The position numbers and the translations under genes are program-made. The notes beneath the pieces were generated by a model. It was not told where the DNA came from and did not search any database. It saw only the letters and a list, made by a program, of their open reading frames with translations. Of a DNA stretch of 17,302 bases, positions 1 through 7,587 are shown piece by piece. The stretch lies in NCBI GenBank assembly GCA_038327685.1, contig JBBQLH010000092.1, positions 1 to 17,302 on the forward strand, in the 5' to 3' direction. How positions within the stretch are numbered: the first letter of the stretch is position 1; every line of letters starts with the position of its first letter. This DNA is from DASQFQ01 sp038327685. GTDB lineage: Bacteria; Actinomycetota; Thermoleophilia; Solirubrobacterales; Solirubrobacteraceae.

Positions 1-1131
1 CGCCGTCTCGCCGATCAGGTAGGCGGCGCGGGCGCGCTCGGCCACCGCCGCGGCGAGCGGCGCGTAGTCGCCGCCCTTGCCGCGGCCGCCGAGGATCACG
101 TGCACGCCGCCGGCGAAGGACGCGAGCCCCGCCACCGCCGAGGCGACGTTCGTGGCCTTCGAGTCGTTCACGTAGAGCACCCCGTCGAGCGTCGCGATCT
201 CCTCGAGCCGGTGCGCGACGCCGGCGAAGCTCGCGAGCCCCTCGCGGACCGCCTCGGGGGCCATGCCGCGGGCGAGCGTGACGGCCGCCGCCGCCATGGC
301 GTTCTGGACGTTGTGGGGGCCGCGCAGCCGGATCTCCTCGAAGTCGACGAGGCGCTCCGCGTCCCACCAGAGCGAGCCGTCCCGGGCCGCGAGGCGGGCC
401 GTCGGGCCGGTCCCGAACCACACGCGCTCGGCCTCCCCCGGCAATCCGTCCGCGGCGAGCTCCTCCGGCGCGACGGCGACCGTGCCGAGCGGCTGGCGGG
501 CGAACACCTCCAGCTTGGCCGCGCGGTAGGCGTCGAACGTCCCGTGGCGGTCCAGATGGTCCTCGGCGAGGTTGAGCAGCACGCCCGCGTCGGGCGCGAA
601 GCGCTCGGTGTCCTCGAGCTGGAACGACGACGCCTCGCACACGATCGTCGTCGCATCGGGCAGCCCGGCGTCGGCGAGCGTGGACAGCGCCGTCCCGACG
701 TTGCCCACGACCTCCGCGGCCTGGCCGGCGGTGCGGTGCAGGTGCCCGATCAGCTCCACCGTCGTCGTCTTGCCGTTCGAGCCGGTCACCGCGATCGTTT
801 CGTTGGGCACGAGCCGCCAGCCGATCTCCAGCTCGCCGACCACGGCCAGCCCGGCCTCCCGCGCGGCGGCCACGACCGGCGCCTGCGCCGGCACCCCGGG
901 GCTCTTGACCACCGTGCCGGCCGCCGCGAGCAGCTCGAGCCCGGACGTGCCGGCGTGGACCGCCACGCCCGCCGCCTCCAACTCCGCCCGGCGCTCGGGC
1001 GACACCGGACCGGCATCGCAGCCGGCCACGGCCGCACCGCGGCCGCGCAGCGCGAGCGCGACCCCAACGCCGGAGCGGGCCAGCCCCACGACGAGGTAGG
1101 GACCAGGTGGGAGCGGCGGCCGCGGGAGCAC
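1..1131 (-). CDS. murD: MurD, UDP-N-acetylmuramoyl-L-alanine:D-glutamate ligase (3' end outside window)
   Basis: This cytoplasmic Mur ligase adds D-glutamate to UDP-MurNAc-L-Ala in peptidoglycan precursor synthesis. The reading frame stays open from a GTG at 1131 to base 1 and gives 377 residues. The family is usually about 450 long, so roughly the last 70-80 residues lie outside. Visible are an N-terminal Rossmann-like start (YLVVGLARSG, residues 12-21), the ATP P-loop VTGSNGKTTT (115-124), the Mur-ligase segment CEASSFQLED (165-174), NLAEDHLDRHG (187-197) and the start of the C-terminal domain, with NDSKATN and the GGRGKGGDY loop. The GTG was chosen because it is the nearest in-frame start before the Rossmann strand, 20 bp after the stop of the preceding gene; an ATG at 1138 is out of frame. 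No clear ribosome-binding site is seen. The ATL gene lies immediately upstream and is probably co-transcribed. Confidence 0.95.
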   Translation of the reverse strand, partial: MLPRPPLPPGPYLVVGLARSGVGVALALRGRGAAVAGCDAGPVSPERRAELEAAGVAVHAGTSGLELLAAAGTVVKSPGVPAQAPVVAAAREAGLAVVGELEIGWRLVPNETIAVTGSNGKTTTVELIGHLHRTAGQAAEVVGNVGTALSTLADAGLPDATTIVCEASSFQLEDTERFAPDAGVLLNLAEDHLDRHGTFDAYRAAKLEVFARQPLGTVAVAPEELAADGLPGEAERVWFGTGPTARLAARDGSLWWDAERLVDFEEIRLRGPHNVQNAMAAAAVTLARGMAPEAVREGLASFAGVAHRLEEIATLDGVLYVNDSKATNVASAVAGLASFAGGVHVILGGRGKGGDYAPLAAAVAERARAAYLIGETA

Positions 1132-1151
1132 GCGGCCATTGTGTCGGAGGG

Positions 1152-1520
1152 TCAGGCGGCGGCGGCGACCTTCCTGCCGGCGCCCTTGCGACGCGGCTTC
1201 GGCGCGGGCTCGGCCGCGGGCTCGTCGGCCGGGGTGGGGCGCAGCCGCGCCTCCGGGTCGGCGCGGCCGCCCGTGAACTCGAGCCCCTCGGACTCGAGGC
1301 GGCGGCGCACCTCCCCCGGGTCGCCGAGGGCGGTCCCTCCCACGCTGCCGTCGCCCTTGAGGACGCGGTGCGCCCCCGGCGTCGCCGAGCGGATGAAGCG
1401 CTGGTTGAGCGCGCGGGCGTGCTGGTCGGTGCCGCCCGCGGCGTGGGCCACGTGTCCGTAGCTCATCCAGCGGCCGGGCGGAATGGCGGCGACGACCTCG
1501 TCGAGCCGGTCGGGATCCAT
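1152..1520 (-). CDS. Alkyltransferase-like protein (MGMT C-terminal domain family, active-site cysteine absent)
   Basis: A 122-residue protein of the DNA-binding domain family of O6-alkylguanine-DNA alkyltransferases. Residues 10-29 (VAAIPPGRWMSYGHVAHAAG) match the helix-turn-helix region of that family, and GAHRVLKGDGSVGG (49-62) aligns with the PCHRV...DGSLGG active-site block. The acceptor cysteine is replaced by alanine (A50 before H51-R52), so it should not transfer alkyl groups. Known alkyltransferase-like (ATL) proteins bind alkylated guanine and direct it to nucleotide excision repair; I infer the same role. Residues about 95-122 form an Ala/Pro/Lys/Arg tail, probably an extra non-specific DNA contact. 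The ATG at 1520 has a strong Shine-Dalgarno (GAGGAG, plus positions 1527-1532) six bases upstream. It sits between mraY and murD, an unusual place for a repair-related gene. Confidence 0.85.
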   Translation of the reverse strand: MDPDRLDEVVAAIPPGRWMSYGHVAHAAGGTDQHARALNQRFIRSATPGAHRVLKGDGSVGGTALGDPGEVRRRLESEGLEFTGGRADPEARLRPTPADEPAAEPAPKPRRKGAGRKVAAAA

Positions 1521-1574
1521 GAGGTTCTCCTCTTGTCGATGTCACGGGCCGCCGACGCTACGGGGTGGATCCCG

Positions 1575-1603
1575 AATATGGCCCTGTGCGGGTGATTTGT
1601 CAC
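1575..1603 (-). promoter_or_regulatory. Candidate sigma70-type promoter for the ATL-murD unit
   Basis: Read on the minus strand, a -35 hexamer GTGACA (plus 1598-1603, five of six to TTGACA) is followed after exactly 17 bases by CATATT (plus 1575-1580, four of six to TATAAT). The predicted transcript would begin near 1568 and give a leader of about 48 bases to the ATL start codon. It lies downstream of the long hairpin at 1691-1791. This is a motif call only. Confidence 0.45.
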
Positions 1604-1690
1604 GAAGCTGGAACGAGGGTGGTGCGATTTGGGCGCGGCGTGCGTTCGTCGATCGCGGCCGGGCCGGCGAACGTCAACAGCGGCCGGTGA

Positions 1691-1791
1691 GGAGTGGGTT
1701 CCGGGCGGCCCGGCGGCCACGATCCTGCCTAGGGGGCCGTATGAGTCACCAGGGCAGGACCGTGGACCGGGGCCGCCCGGAAACCCACTCC
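1691..1791 (-). repeat. Long inverted repeat / hairpin between mraY and the ATL gene
   Basis: Two arms of 39 bases (1691-1729 and 1753-1791) are nearly perfect inverted copies separated by 23 bases. The outer part (GGAGTGGGTT then CCGGGCGGCC) matches throughout except for one extra T in the other arm. The inner part (CCACGATCCTGCC against CCACGGTCCTGCC) has one mismatch that can form G-U in RNA, with a few mismatches between the two blocks. It starts 36 bp after the mraY stop. No T-tract follows on the minus strand, so it is not a standard intrinsic terminator. It may be a terminator or processing hairpin, a structured RNA, or a small palindromic mobile element. The rest of the 1521-1827 gap holds only the candidate promoter. 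Confidence 0.8.
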
Positions 1792-1827
1792 CTAACCCAG
1801 CGCAGTTGCCGTTCGCGGCGCCCCGCC

Positions 1828-2793
1828 CTAAGTCAGCGACTGCTGATACAGCGTGAAGCCGATCGCGCTGCAGACCGAGGCCACGATCCAGAAGCGCAGG
1901 ATGATCTTCGTCTCCGACCACGCGCGCAGCTCGAAGTGGTGGTGGATCGGGGCCATCAGGAAGACGCGCTTGCGGAACGCCTGGAACGACGCGACCTGGA
2001 TCAGGACGGACAGCGCCTCGATCACGAAGATCCCGCCGAGGATCACCAGCAGCACCTCCGTCTTGGTCATCACCGCGAGCCCCGCGATCGCGCCGCCGAG
2101 GCCGAGCGAGCCCGTGTCCCCCATGAAGATCGACGCCGGGAACGAGTTGAACCACAGGAAGCCGACGCACGCGCCCACGAGGCACGAAGCGACGAGCGCG
2201 AGGTCGAACTGGCGCGTCGTGAACGTGATCGCGATGTAGGCGAGCAGGACGATCGCCGCGCAGCCCGCGGCGAGGCCGTCGAGGCCGTCGGTGAGGTTGA
2301 CCGCCGACGTCGTGCCCGCCAGCACGATGTAGATGAAGACGGGATACAGGTAGCCGAGATCGACGCGGGCGTCGATGATGCGCAGGTCGACGGTGTCGGG
2401 CAGATCCGCCCAGCGGGTGGCGACGAGCCACAGGCCGATCGAGATCACGATCGTGGCGATCAGCTTCGTGCGGGCGCGCAGCCCGAGCGAGCGCCGCTTG
2501 ACGATCTTCGTGAAGTCGTCGGCGAAGCCCAGGAGCGCGCACGCGAGCGCGACGCCGAACACGCCGACCGCCCGTGGCGTGAACGACGTGAGCAACAGGA
2601 AAGGCACCGCGATCGCCGTGAAGATGATGATCCCGCCCATCGTCGGCGTGCCGGCCTTGGCGTGGTGCTCCTGCGGGCCCTCCTCGCGGATGTGCTGGCC
2701 GAACTCGCGCGCGCGCAGGAACGAGATGAACTGCGGCGACAGGAAGATGCACATGAGCAGGGACGCGGTCCCCGCGATCAGCACTTCGCCCAT
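1828..2793 (-). CDS. mraY: MraY, phospho-N-acetylmuramoyl-pentapeptide transferase
   Basis: An integral membrane enzyme that transfers phospho-MurNAc-pentapeptide to undecaprenyl phosphate, making lipid I. The 321-residue length is usual for the family. Seen in the translation are about ten hydrophobic segments, the first at residues 4-25; the acidic pair in FADDFTK (D92-D93); NLTDGLDGLA (166-175); MGDTGS with D226; and the histidine motif PIHHHFE (282-288). TPTMGG (49-54) is also typical. The ATG at 2793 overlaps the murF stop by four bases (ATGA), which points to translational coupling. The stop TAG at 1828-1830 is followed by the hairpin region rather than directly by murD. Confidence 0.98.
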   Translation of the reverse strand: MGEVLIAGTASLLMCIFLSPQFISFLRAREFGQHIREEGPQEHHAKAGTPTMGGIIIFTAIAVPFLLLTSFTPRAVGVFGVALACALLGFADDFTKIVKRRSLGLRARTKLIATIVISIGLWLVATRWADLPDTVDLRIIDARVDLGYLYPVFIYIVLAGTTSAVNLTDGLDGLAAGCAAIVLLAYIAITFTTRQFDLALVASCLVGACVGFLWFNSFPASIFMGDTGSLGLGGAIAGLAVMTKTEVLLVILGGIFVIEALSVLIQVASFQAFRKRVFLMAPIHHHFELRAWSETKIILRFWIVASVCSAIGFTLYQQSLT

Positions 2794-4178
2794 CAGCCCG
2801 CGGCCTGCAGCGCCTCGGTGACGACCTCGAGCCCGACGCCGCGCGAGCCCTTGACCAGCACGACGTCACCCGCGCCGACCAGCTCGGGGACCAGCGCGGC
2901 CGCCTCCCCGGCGTCGACCAGGGCGTGCGACTCGCCGTCGAACTCCTCGAGCATCGCGGCGGCGCGCGGCCCCACCGTCACCAGCAGCTCGACTCCGGCG
3001 GACGCCGCGTAGGCGCCGATCTCGCGGTGGTGCTCGTGCTCGGCGGGGCCGAGCTCGAGCATGTCGCCCAGGACCGCCACGCGGCGGCCTTCGGCATGCT
3101 GCGAGGCGAGATCGTCAAGGGCGGCGCGCATGGACAGCGGGTTGGCGTTGTAGCAGTCGTTGATGACGAGAGCACCGATCCCCAGCGCGACGCGCTCGCC
3201 GCGCATCGAGGAGAAGCGGACGTCGATCGCCCCGCTCGGATGCACCCCGATCGCCCGCGCGGCGGCGACGGCGGCGAGCGCGTTGAGCATGTTGTGCTCC
3301 TGGTTGAACGGCAGCTCGAGCTCGATCCGGTCGCCCTGCGCGATCACCACATGCTGAGTCGGCGGTGCGTCGGGCACCACGCCGCCCTTCAACGAGGAGC
3401 CCTCGTAGTAGACGTCGCCGCCAGGGCCGAAGGTGATGATCTCGAGCTCCTCGCGCAGCCACGGCTCGAGCAGCGGCTCGTCGGAGGGCACGACGCCGGT
3501 GGCGCCGGGCCGCATCCCGTCGAGCAGTTCGGCCTTGGCCGCCGCGATGCCCTCGAGCGAGCCGAGCTGCTCGAGGTGGACCGGGCCGATGTTGGTGATG
3601 ACGCCGACGTCGGGCTCGCAGATCGCGGTCAGCTCCGCGATCTGGCCCGCGCCGCGCATCGCCAGCTCGAGCACCAGCACCTCTGTGCCGAACGGCGCCG
3701 CGAGCACCTCGAGCGGCAGCCCGATCTCGGTGTTGAAGTTCTCGCGCGACGCGGCGACCCTGCGGTGCGGCGTGATCATCGCCGCGATCAGGTCCTTGGT
3801 GGAGGTCTTGCCGGCCGAGCCCGTGACCGCGATCACGAAGGCCGCCAGGTCCTGCCGCCAGGCGCGCGCGAGCGCGCCGAGCGCGGGCACCGGCAGATCG
3901 GAGACGATCACCGCTCCCTCGGCCGCGCCGGCGAGCAGCTCGTCGGCCCACTGGCGTTGGACGACGACGCCCCACGCCCCGGCGTCGAGCGCCGTGACGG
4001 CGAACGCGCCCCCGTCGACCTGCTCGCCCGGCAGGCCGAAGAACAGATCACCGGGCTGGACCGCGCGCGAGTCGATCACGGCGCGCGCAGGGCCACCGGC
4101 GGCCCGGCCGCCGGCCTGCACGCGCAGCAGCTCCCCGCCGATCGTGCCGGCGATGCGCTGGACACTCCAGTGCCTCAC
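2793..4178 (-). CDS. murF: MurF, UDP-MurNAc-tripeptide:D-alanyl-D-alanine ligase
   Basis: This ligase adds D-Ala-D-Ala to the UDP-MurNAc tripeptide, completing the cytoplasmic pentapeptide precursor. The 461-residue product has the N-terminal binding domain (IDSRAVQPGDLFFGLPGE, 35-52), the P-loop AVTGSAGKTSTKD (117-129), ENFNTEIGLPL (146-156), TNIGPVHLE (195-203), a lysine in AAAKAELL (K215) at the position normally carbamylated, FNQEHNMLNALAA (291-303), NDCYNANP (340-347) and the C-terminal LGDMLELG (370-377) and KGSRG (443-447). A GTG at 4178 is chosen because it overlaps the murE stop by four bases (GTGA) and puts the conserved N-terminus at the usual distance. The frame stays open for another 1.5 kb upstream, but that part is the antisense-frame shadow of murE. 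Confidence 0.97.
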   Translation of the reverse strand: MRHWSVQRIAGTIGGELLRVQAGGRAAGGPARAVIDSRAVQPGDLFFGLPGEQVDGGAFAVTALDAGAWGVVVQRQWADELLAGAAEGAVIVSDLPVPALGALARAWRQDLAAFVIAVTGSAGKTSTKDLIAAMITPHRRVAASRENFNTEIGLPLEVLAAPFGTEVLVLELAMRGAGQIAELTAICEPDVGVITNIGPVHLEQLGSLEGIAAAKAELLDGMRPGATGVVPSDEPLLEPWLREELEIITFGPGGDVYYEGSSLKGGVVPDAPPTQHVVIAQGDRIELELPFNQEHNMLNALAAVAAARAIGVHPSGAIDVRFSSMRGERVALGIGALVINDCYNANPLSMRAALDDLASQHAEGRRVAVLGDMLELGPAEHEHHREIGAYAASAGVELLVTVGPRAAAMLEEFDGESHALVDAGEAAALVPELVGAGDVVLVKGSRGVGLEVVTEALQAAG

Positions 4179-5635
4179 GCGCCCGCCACCGTCCCGTCTC
4201 GGCCGGGGGCCTCGCCACCGGCTTCGCCTCGGTGCAGCGCCTCGCGCGCGACGGTGACGTCGTCGAAGGGCTCCTTGCGGCCGTCGGCGAACTCCTGGCC
4301 CTGTTCGTGGCCCTTGCCCGCGATCACCACGATGTCGCCGGGCCGCGCGAGCCCGACCGCCCGGGCGATCGCGGCGCGGCGGTCGACCTCGCGCTCGACG
4401 TGGCCGCCGCGCGCCCCCGCGGCGACCTCCTCGACGATCGCCTCCGGATCCTCCGAGCGCGGGTTGTCGGAGGTCACGATCGCCAGGTCGGCGAGCCGTG
4501 CGGCGATCTCCCCCATCAGCGGGCGCTTGCCGCGGTCGCGGTCGCCGCCCGCGCCGAAGACGACGATCACCCGCCCCTCGGCGACGGCGCGCGCCGAGTG
4601 CAGGACGTTCTCGAGCGCCCCCGGCTTGTGCGAGTAGTCGACCACGACCGCGAACGGCTGACCCGCGTCGACGGGCTCGAAACGGCCGGGCACCCGCGGC
4701 GGCTCGGCGAGCGTCGCGAGCAGCGGCTCCGGAGCCGCGCCGAGCGCCCGTGCCGCCGCCCACCCGCCGAGTGCGTTGAGGACGTTGAAGCGCCCCGGCA
4801 TCCCGAGCCGCACCGACCACTCGCCCTCGGGCGTGCGCAGCGTGAAATCCGAGCCAGCGGCGTCCGGGCGCACGTCGAGCGCGCGCACGTCGGCCTGCTC
4901 GTCGATCCCGAACGTGACCGTGCCGGGGAACTCGGCGGCCAGGCGGCGGCCGTAGGGGTCGTCGGCGCCCGCGATCCGCACGCCCGGGTCGATCTCGAAC
5001 AGCTTCCGCTTGGCGAGGAAGTAGCTCTCCATGTCGGGATGGAAGTCGAGGTGGTCCTGGCTGAGGTTGGTGAAGACCGAGGCGGTGCAGTGGATCCCCT
5101 CGGCGCGGCGCAGCTCGAGCGCGTGCGAGGAGATCTCCATCGCGCAGGCGGCGTCGCCGGCGTCGAGCATCTCCCGGAACGTGCGCTGGAGGTCGATCGC
5201 CTCCGGCGTCGTGCGCTCCATCGCGCGGTGCTCGCCGCCGACGATCGAGGCGACGGTCCCGAGGAGCCCGCACTGCATGCCGACCGCCTCGAGCATCGCG
5301 CGCACGAGCCACGCCGTCGTCGTCTTGCCGCTCGTGCCGGTCACCCCGACGACCCGCAGCTCTGCGGTCGGGTCGCCGTAGAAGCGCGCGGCGGCCTGCG
5401 CCATCGCGGCGCGCATGTCCTCGACCTGCACCTCGGGCACGCCGAGCCCGAGCGGGCGGCAGACCACGAGCGCGGCCGCCCCGCGCGCCACCGCGTCCGG
5501 CGCGAAGTCGTGCCCGTCGCGGGTGAAGCCGGGGACGCAGAAGAACAGCGTGCCGGGCTCGACCTTGCGATTGTCGAAGGCGAGGCCCGTGATCTCGGCG
5601 TCGGGGCCGTCGCCGAGCAGCTCGCGCAGCGTCAT
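4175..5635 (-). CDS. murE: MurE, UDP-MurNAc-L-Ala-D-Glu:meso-diaminopimelate ligase
   Basis: This Mur ligase adds the third stem-peptide residue in the cytoplasm. The 486 residues contain FDNRKVEPGTLFFCVPG (20-36), the P-loop GVTGTSGKTTT (97-107), the substrate segment RTTPEA (141-146), SQDHLDFH (192-199), a lysine in YFLAKRKLF (K209) at the usual carbamylated position, the glutamate-ligase C-terminal domain with DYSHKPGALE (333-342), GAGGDRDRGKRP (361-372), DNPR (390-393) and GKGHEQGQ (440-447). DNPR is the signature of meso-diaminopimelate specificity, so the wall is probably DAP-type (A1gamma). The ATG at 5635 overlaps the stop of the upstream glutathione transferase-like gene by four bases, an unusual partner for murE. 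Confidence 0.98.
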   Translation of the reverse strand: MTLRELLGDGPDAEITGLAFDNRKVEPGTLFFCVPGFTRDGHDFAPDAVARGAAALVVCRPLGLGVPEVQVEDMRAAMAQAAARFYGDPTAELRVVGVTGTSGKTTTAWLVRAMLEAVGMQCGLLGTVASIVGGEHRAMERTTPEAIDLQRTFREMLDAGDAACAMEISSHALELRRAEGIHCTASVFTNLSQDHLDFHPDMESYFLAKRKLFEIDPGVRIAGADDPYGRRLAAEFPGTVTFGIDEQADVRALDVRPDAAGSDFTLRTPEGEWSVRLGMPGRFNVLNALGGWAAARALGAAPEPLLATLAEPPRVPGRFEPVDAGQPFAVVVDYSHKPGALENVLHSARAVAEGRVIVVFGAGGDRDRGKRPLMGEIAARLADLAIVTSDNPRSEDPEAIVEEVAAGARGGHVEREVDRRAAIARAVGLARPGDIVVIAGKGHEQGQEFADGRKEPFDDVTVAREALHRGEAGGEAPGRDGTVAGA

Positions 5636-6381
5636 CGGCGCGGAGTGTAGGGGCGCTCCTGGTCGTACAGCCGGAGCGCGAAGCGGCCCGCCGGGTGCTC
5701 GCGCAGCGCCCGCACCTCACCTGCGAGCGGCTCGGGCAGGGCCTCGACGGGCGGCAGCGGCACGCCGTAGCGCGACGGGACGAGCACGGAGGCCGCCAGC
5801 GCGGCGAAGGTCAGGTCGGCAGCGGTGAAGCTGTCGCCGACGAGGTAGCGCCGCCCGTCGCCCAGCCGCTCGCCGACCTCGTCGAACACCGATCGCACGC
5901 GCCCGCGCGACTCGGCCGCCGTGTCGTCGTCCACGTCGAGGTAGCGGCGGATGATGCGCTCGACGAGGGGGAGGAAGAGCGGCAGCACGGCCCGCTCCCA
6001 GCGCGGAACGCCCGTCGCTCCGTACGCGCGGACGAGGTCGGGCCGGGCGAAGATCCGGTGGTACATCCAGCGCCGGCCGTGCGGGCCGAGCTCGGCGTCG
6101 AACCGCGCCTCGAGCGCGGCGGCCCCCGGCGGGTAGAGGCGCAGGTCGCTGCGGGCGTCGACCCAGCGCAGGATGTCCGAGGACTCCGTGAGCACCTCGT
6201 CGCCGGTCACGAGCACGGGCGCGGTGCGCCCGCGGCCCGCGCGCCGCACGTGCGCCCAGTGGATCGCCTGCAGATGCGGCTCCTCGCGGTAGGGCAGGCC
6301 CGCGCGCTCGAGCGCCCAGCGCGCCTTCTCGCAGTAGTGGCTGATCGGGATCGTGATGAGGCGCGGCGCTTGACTCGGCAC
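5632..6381 (-). CDS. Glutathione S-transferase-like protein
   Basis: A 249-residue soluble protein with an N-terminal thioredoxin-like domain and an all-helical C-terminal domain. The strand LITIPISHYCEKARWAL (8-24) is the typical first strand and helix, with H15-Y16-C17 at the catalytic position. TESSDI (65-70) is the usual glutathione-contact ES motif, and GDSFTAADLTFAALAA (182-197) is the C-terminal N-capping/hydrophobic-staple region. The substrate is unknown; many actinobacteria use mycothiol rather than glutathione, so the thiol partner is open. The start is uncertain: a GTG at 6381 gives the usual N-terminus, while an ATG at 6408 would add nine residues and overlap the start of the divergent gene. 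Neither has a good ribosome-binding site. Its stop overlaps the murE start (ATGA), so it leads the murE-murF-mraY unit. Confidence 0.85.
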   Translation of the reverse strand: MPSQAPRLITIPISHYCEKARWALERAGLPYREEPHLQAIHWAHVRRAGRGRTAPVLVTGDEVLTESSDILRWVDARSDLRLYPPGAAALEARFDAELGPHGRRWMYHRIFARPDLVRAYGATGVPRWERAVLPLFLPLVERIIRRYLDVDDDTAAESRGRVRSVFDEVGERLGDGRRYLVGDSFTAADLTFAALAASVLVPSRYGVPLPPVEALPEPLAGEVRALREHPAGRFALRLYDQERPYTPRR

Positions 6382-6406
6382 CGCCGGAAGCGTATGACGC
6401 AGCGCC

Positions 6407-7174
6407 ATGCCTCCACTGCGCGTATCCGCCCAGCTCCAGCCACAGCACTCCGATTGGCCCGCGATGCGCCGAGCGTGGGCCGAGGCCGAGGAGCTGGGCG
6501 TCGACTGCCTCTTCAATTGGGACCACTTCTTCCCCCTCCAGGGCGAGCCCGAGGGCAAGCACTTCGAGGCGCTGACGGTGCTCGGTGCGATGGCCGAGGT
6601 CACCGAGCGGGTCGAGCTCGGCTCGCTGGTGATCTGCAACGCCTATCGCAACCCCGAGTACCTGGCCGATGCCCACCGGACCATCGACCACATCTCGGGC
6701 GGACGCGCGATCCTCGGGATCGGCGCCGGCTGGTTCCAGAAGGACTTCGACGAGTACGGCTACGACTTCGGGACCGTCGGGAAGCGCATAACCGCGCTCG
6801 AGCAGGCGCTGCCGCGCATCGAGCACCGGCTCGGCAGGCTCAACCCGCCGCCGCTGCGCGAGCACATCCCGATCCTGATCGGCGGCGGCGGGGTCAAGCG
6901 CACGCTGAAGCTCGTCGCCCGCCACGCCGACATCTGGCACGCGTTCGGCGACCTGGAGGTGTTCCACGAGAAATCCGCGATCCTCGACGAGCACTGCGCC
7001 GCCGAGGGCCGCGACCCGGCCAGCGTCGAGCGCTCGTGGAACGCGGCGAACGGGGACTGGGACGCGTACCGCGAGGCCGGCGTCACGCACTTCGTCCTGG
7101 GCGTCTCCGGCACCCCGACGGGCTACGATCTCGGTCCGCTGCGCGAGCTCGTCGAGTGGCGGGACGCGGCATGA
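6407..7174 (+). CDS. LLM-class (luciferase-like) F420-dependent oxidoreductase
   Basis: A 255-residue TIM-barrel flavin/F420 oxidoreductase of the luciferase-like monooxygenase superfamily; the substrate cannot be told from sequence. Seen: strand-start motif GVDCLFNWDHFF (31-42), ELGSLVICNAYRNPEYLA (70-87), the cofactor loop HISGGRAILGIGAGW (95-109), PILIGGGGVKRTL (155-167) and HADIWH (173-178), the usual family order. It is shorter than many members (about 280-340), mainly at the C-terminus. The ATG at 6407 has no Shine-Dalgarno and may be leaderless. It overlaps the downstream PPOX gene by four bases (ATGA), indicating a two-gene unit on the strand opposite to the whole dcw locus. Dependence on F420 rather than FMN is inferred from the family and the neighbour. 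Confidence 0.9.
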   Translation: MPPLRVSAQLQPQHSDWPAMRRAWAEAEELGVDCLFNWDHFFPLQGEPEGKHFEALTVLGAMAEVTERVELGSLVICNAYRNPEYLADAHRTIDHISGGRAILGIGAGWFQKDFDEYGYDFGTVGKRITALEQALPRIEHRLGRLNPPPLREHIPILIGGGGVKRTLKLVARHADIWHAFGDLEVFHEKSAILDEHCAAEGRDPASVERSWNAANGDWDAYREAGVTHFVLGVSGTPTGYDLGPLRELVEWRDAA

Positions 7175-7587
7175 TCGAGATCGACGAGAGCACGGAGTTC
7201 GGCGCGCGGGTGGCGGCGCACCTGGGCGACGACGTCGTCGTGTGGATGACGACCGTCACCCCCAGCGGGAGCCCGCTGCCGAGCGTGGTGTGGTTCCACT
7301 GGGACGGCGGGGACGACGTGGTGATGTTCAGCCAGCCGGGGGCGCGGCAGCGCAACATCGAGGCGGACCCGCGGGTGTCGCTGAACTTCGCGGGCGACGG
7401 GCGCGGCGGCGACATCGTCGTGCTCTCAGGCCGCGCGAGCTTCGAGGCACCGCCGGCCGAACGCCTGGAGGCCTACCGCGAGAAGTACGCCGACGACATG
7501 ACACGCATCGGCCTGACGCCGGAGCAGTTCGCGCAGCGCTACTCGGTGCAGATCCGGATCGAGCTGACGCGACTACGCGGGCACTAG
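7171..7587 (+). CDS. PPOX-class (pyridoxamine 5'-phosphate oxidase-like) F420-dependent enzyme
   Basis: A 138-residue split-beta-barrel protein resembling the F420-binding PPOX families of actinobacteria (the type represented by mycobacterial Rv3369). Seen: WMTTVTPSGSPLPSVVWFHWDG (25-46, the first strands with the substrate/cofactor loop), VVMFSQPGARQRNIEADPRVSLNF (50-73, where the R-x-x-N-I segment is typical of cofactor phosphate binding) and IVVLSGRASFE (82-92). The ATG at 7171 overlaps the LLM gene stop, so the two are probably made together and may share a cofactor or act on one compound. Its last 15 bases overlap the convergent aidB 3' end. The exact substrate is unknown. Confidence 0.88.
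   Translation: MIEIDESTEFGARVAAHLGDDVVVWMTTVTPSGSPLPSVVWFHWDGGDDVVMFSQPGARQRNIEADPRVSLNFAGDGRGGDIVVLSGRASFEAPPAERLEAYREKYADDMTRIGLTPEQFAQRYSVQIRIELTRLRGH

Noticed and set aside
100..1461. A 453-codon plus-strand open frame over murD and the ATL gene
   Set aside because: No domain motifs, Arg/His-rich composition, and the minus strand carries unmistakable MurD and ATL motifs.
1591..1604. GTGATTTGTCAC in the ATL upstream region as a Crp/Fnr-type site
   Set aside because: The half-sites are separated by four rather than six bases, so it does not fit the Crp/Fnr pattern. It overlaps the candidate -35 box.
2793..5720. A 975-codon open frame continuing upstream of murF through the murE region
   Set aside because: Only the last 461 codons have MurF motifs; the upstream part is an Arg/Ala-rich alternate frame of murE, a common effect of high GC.
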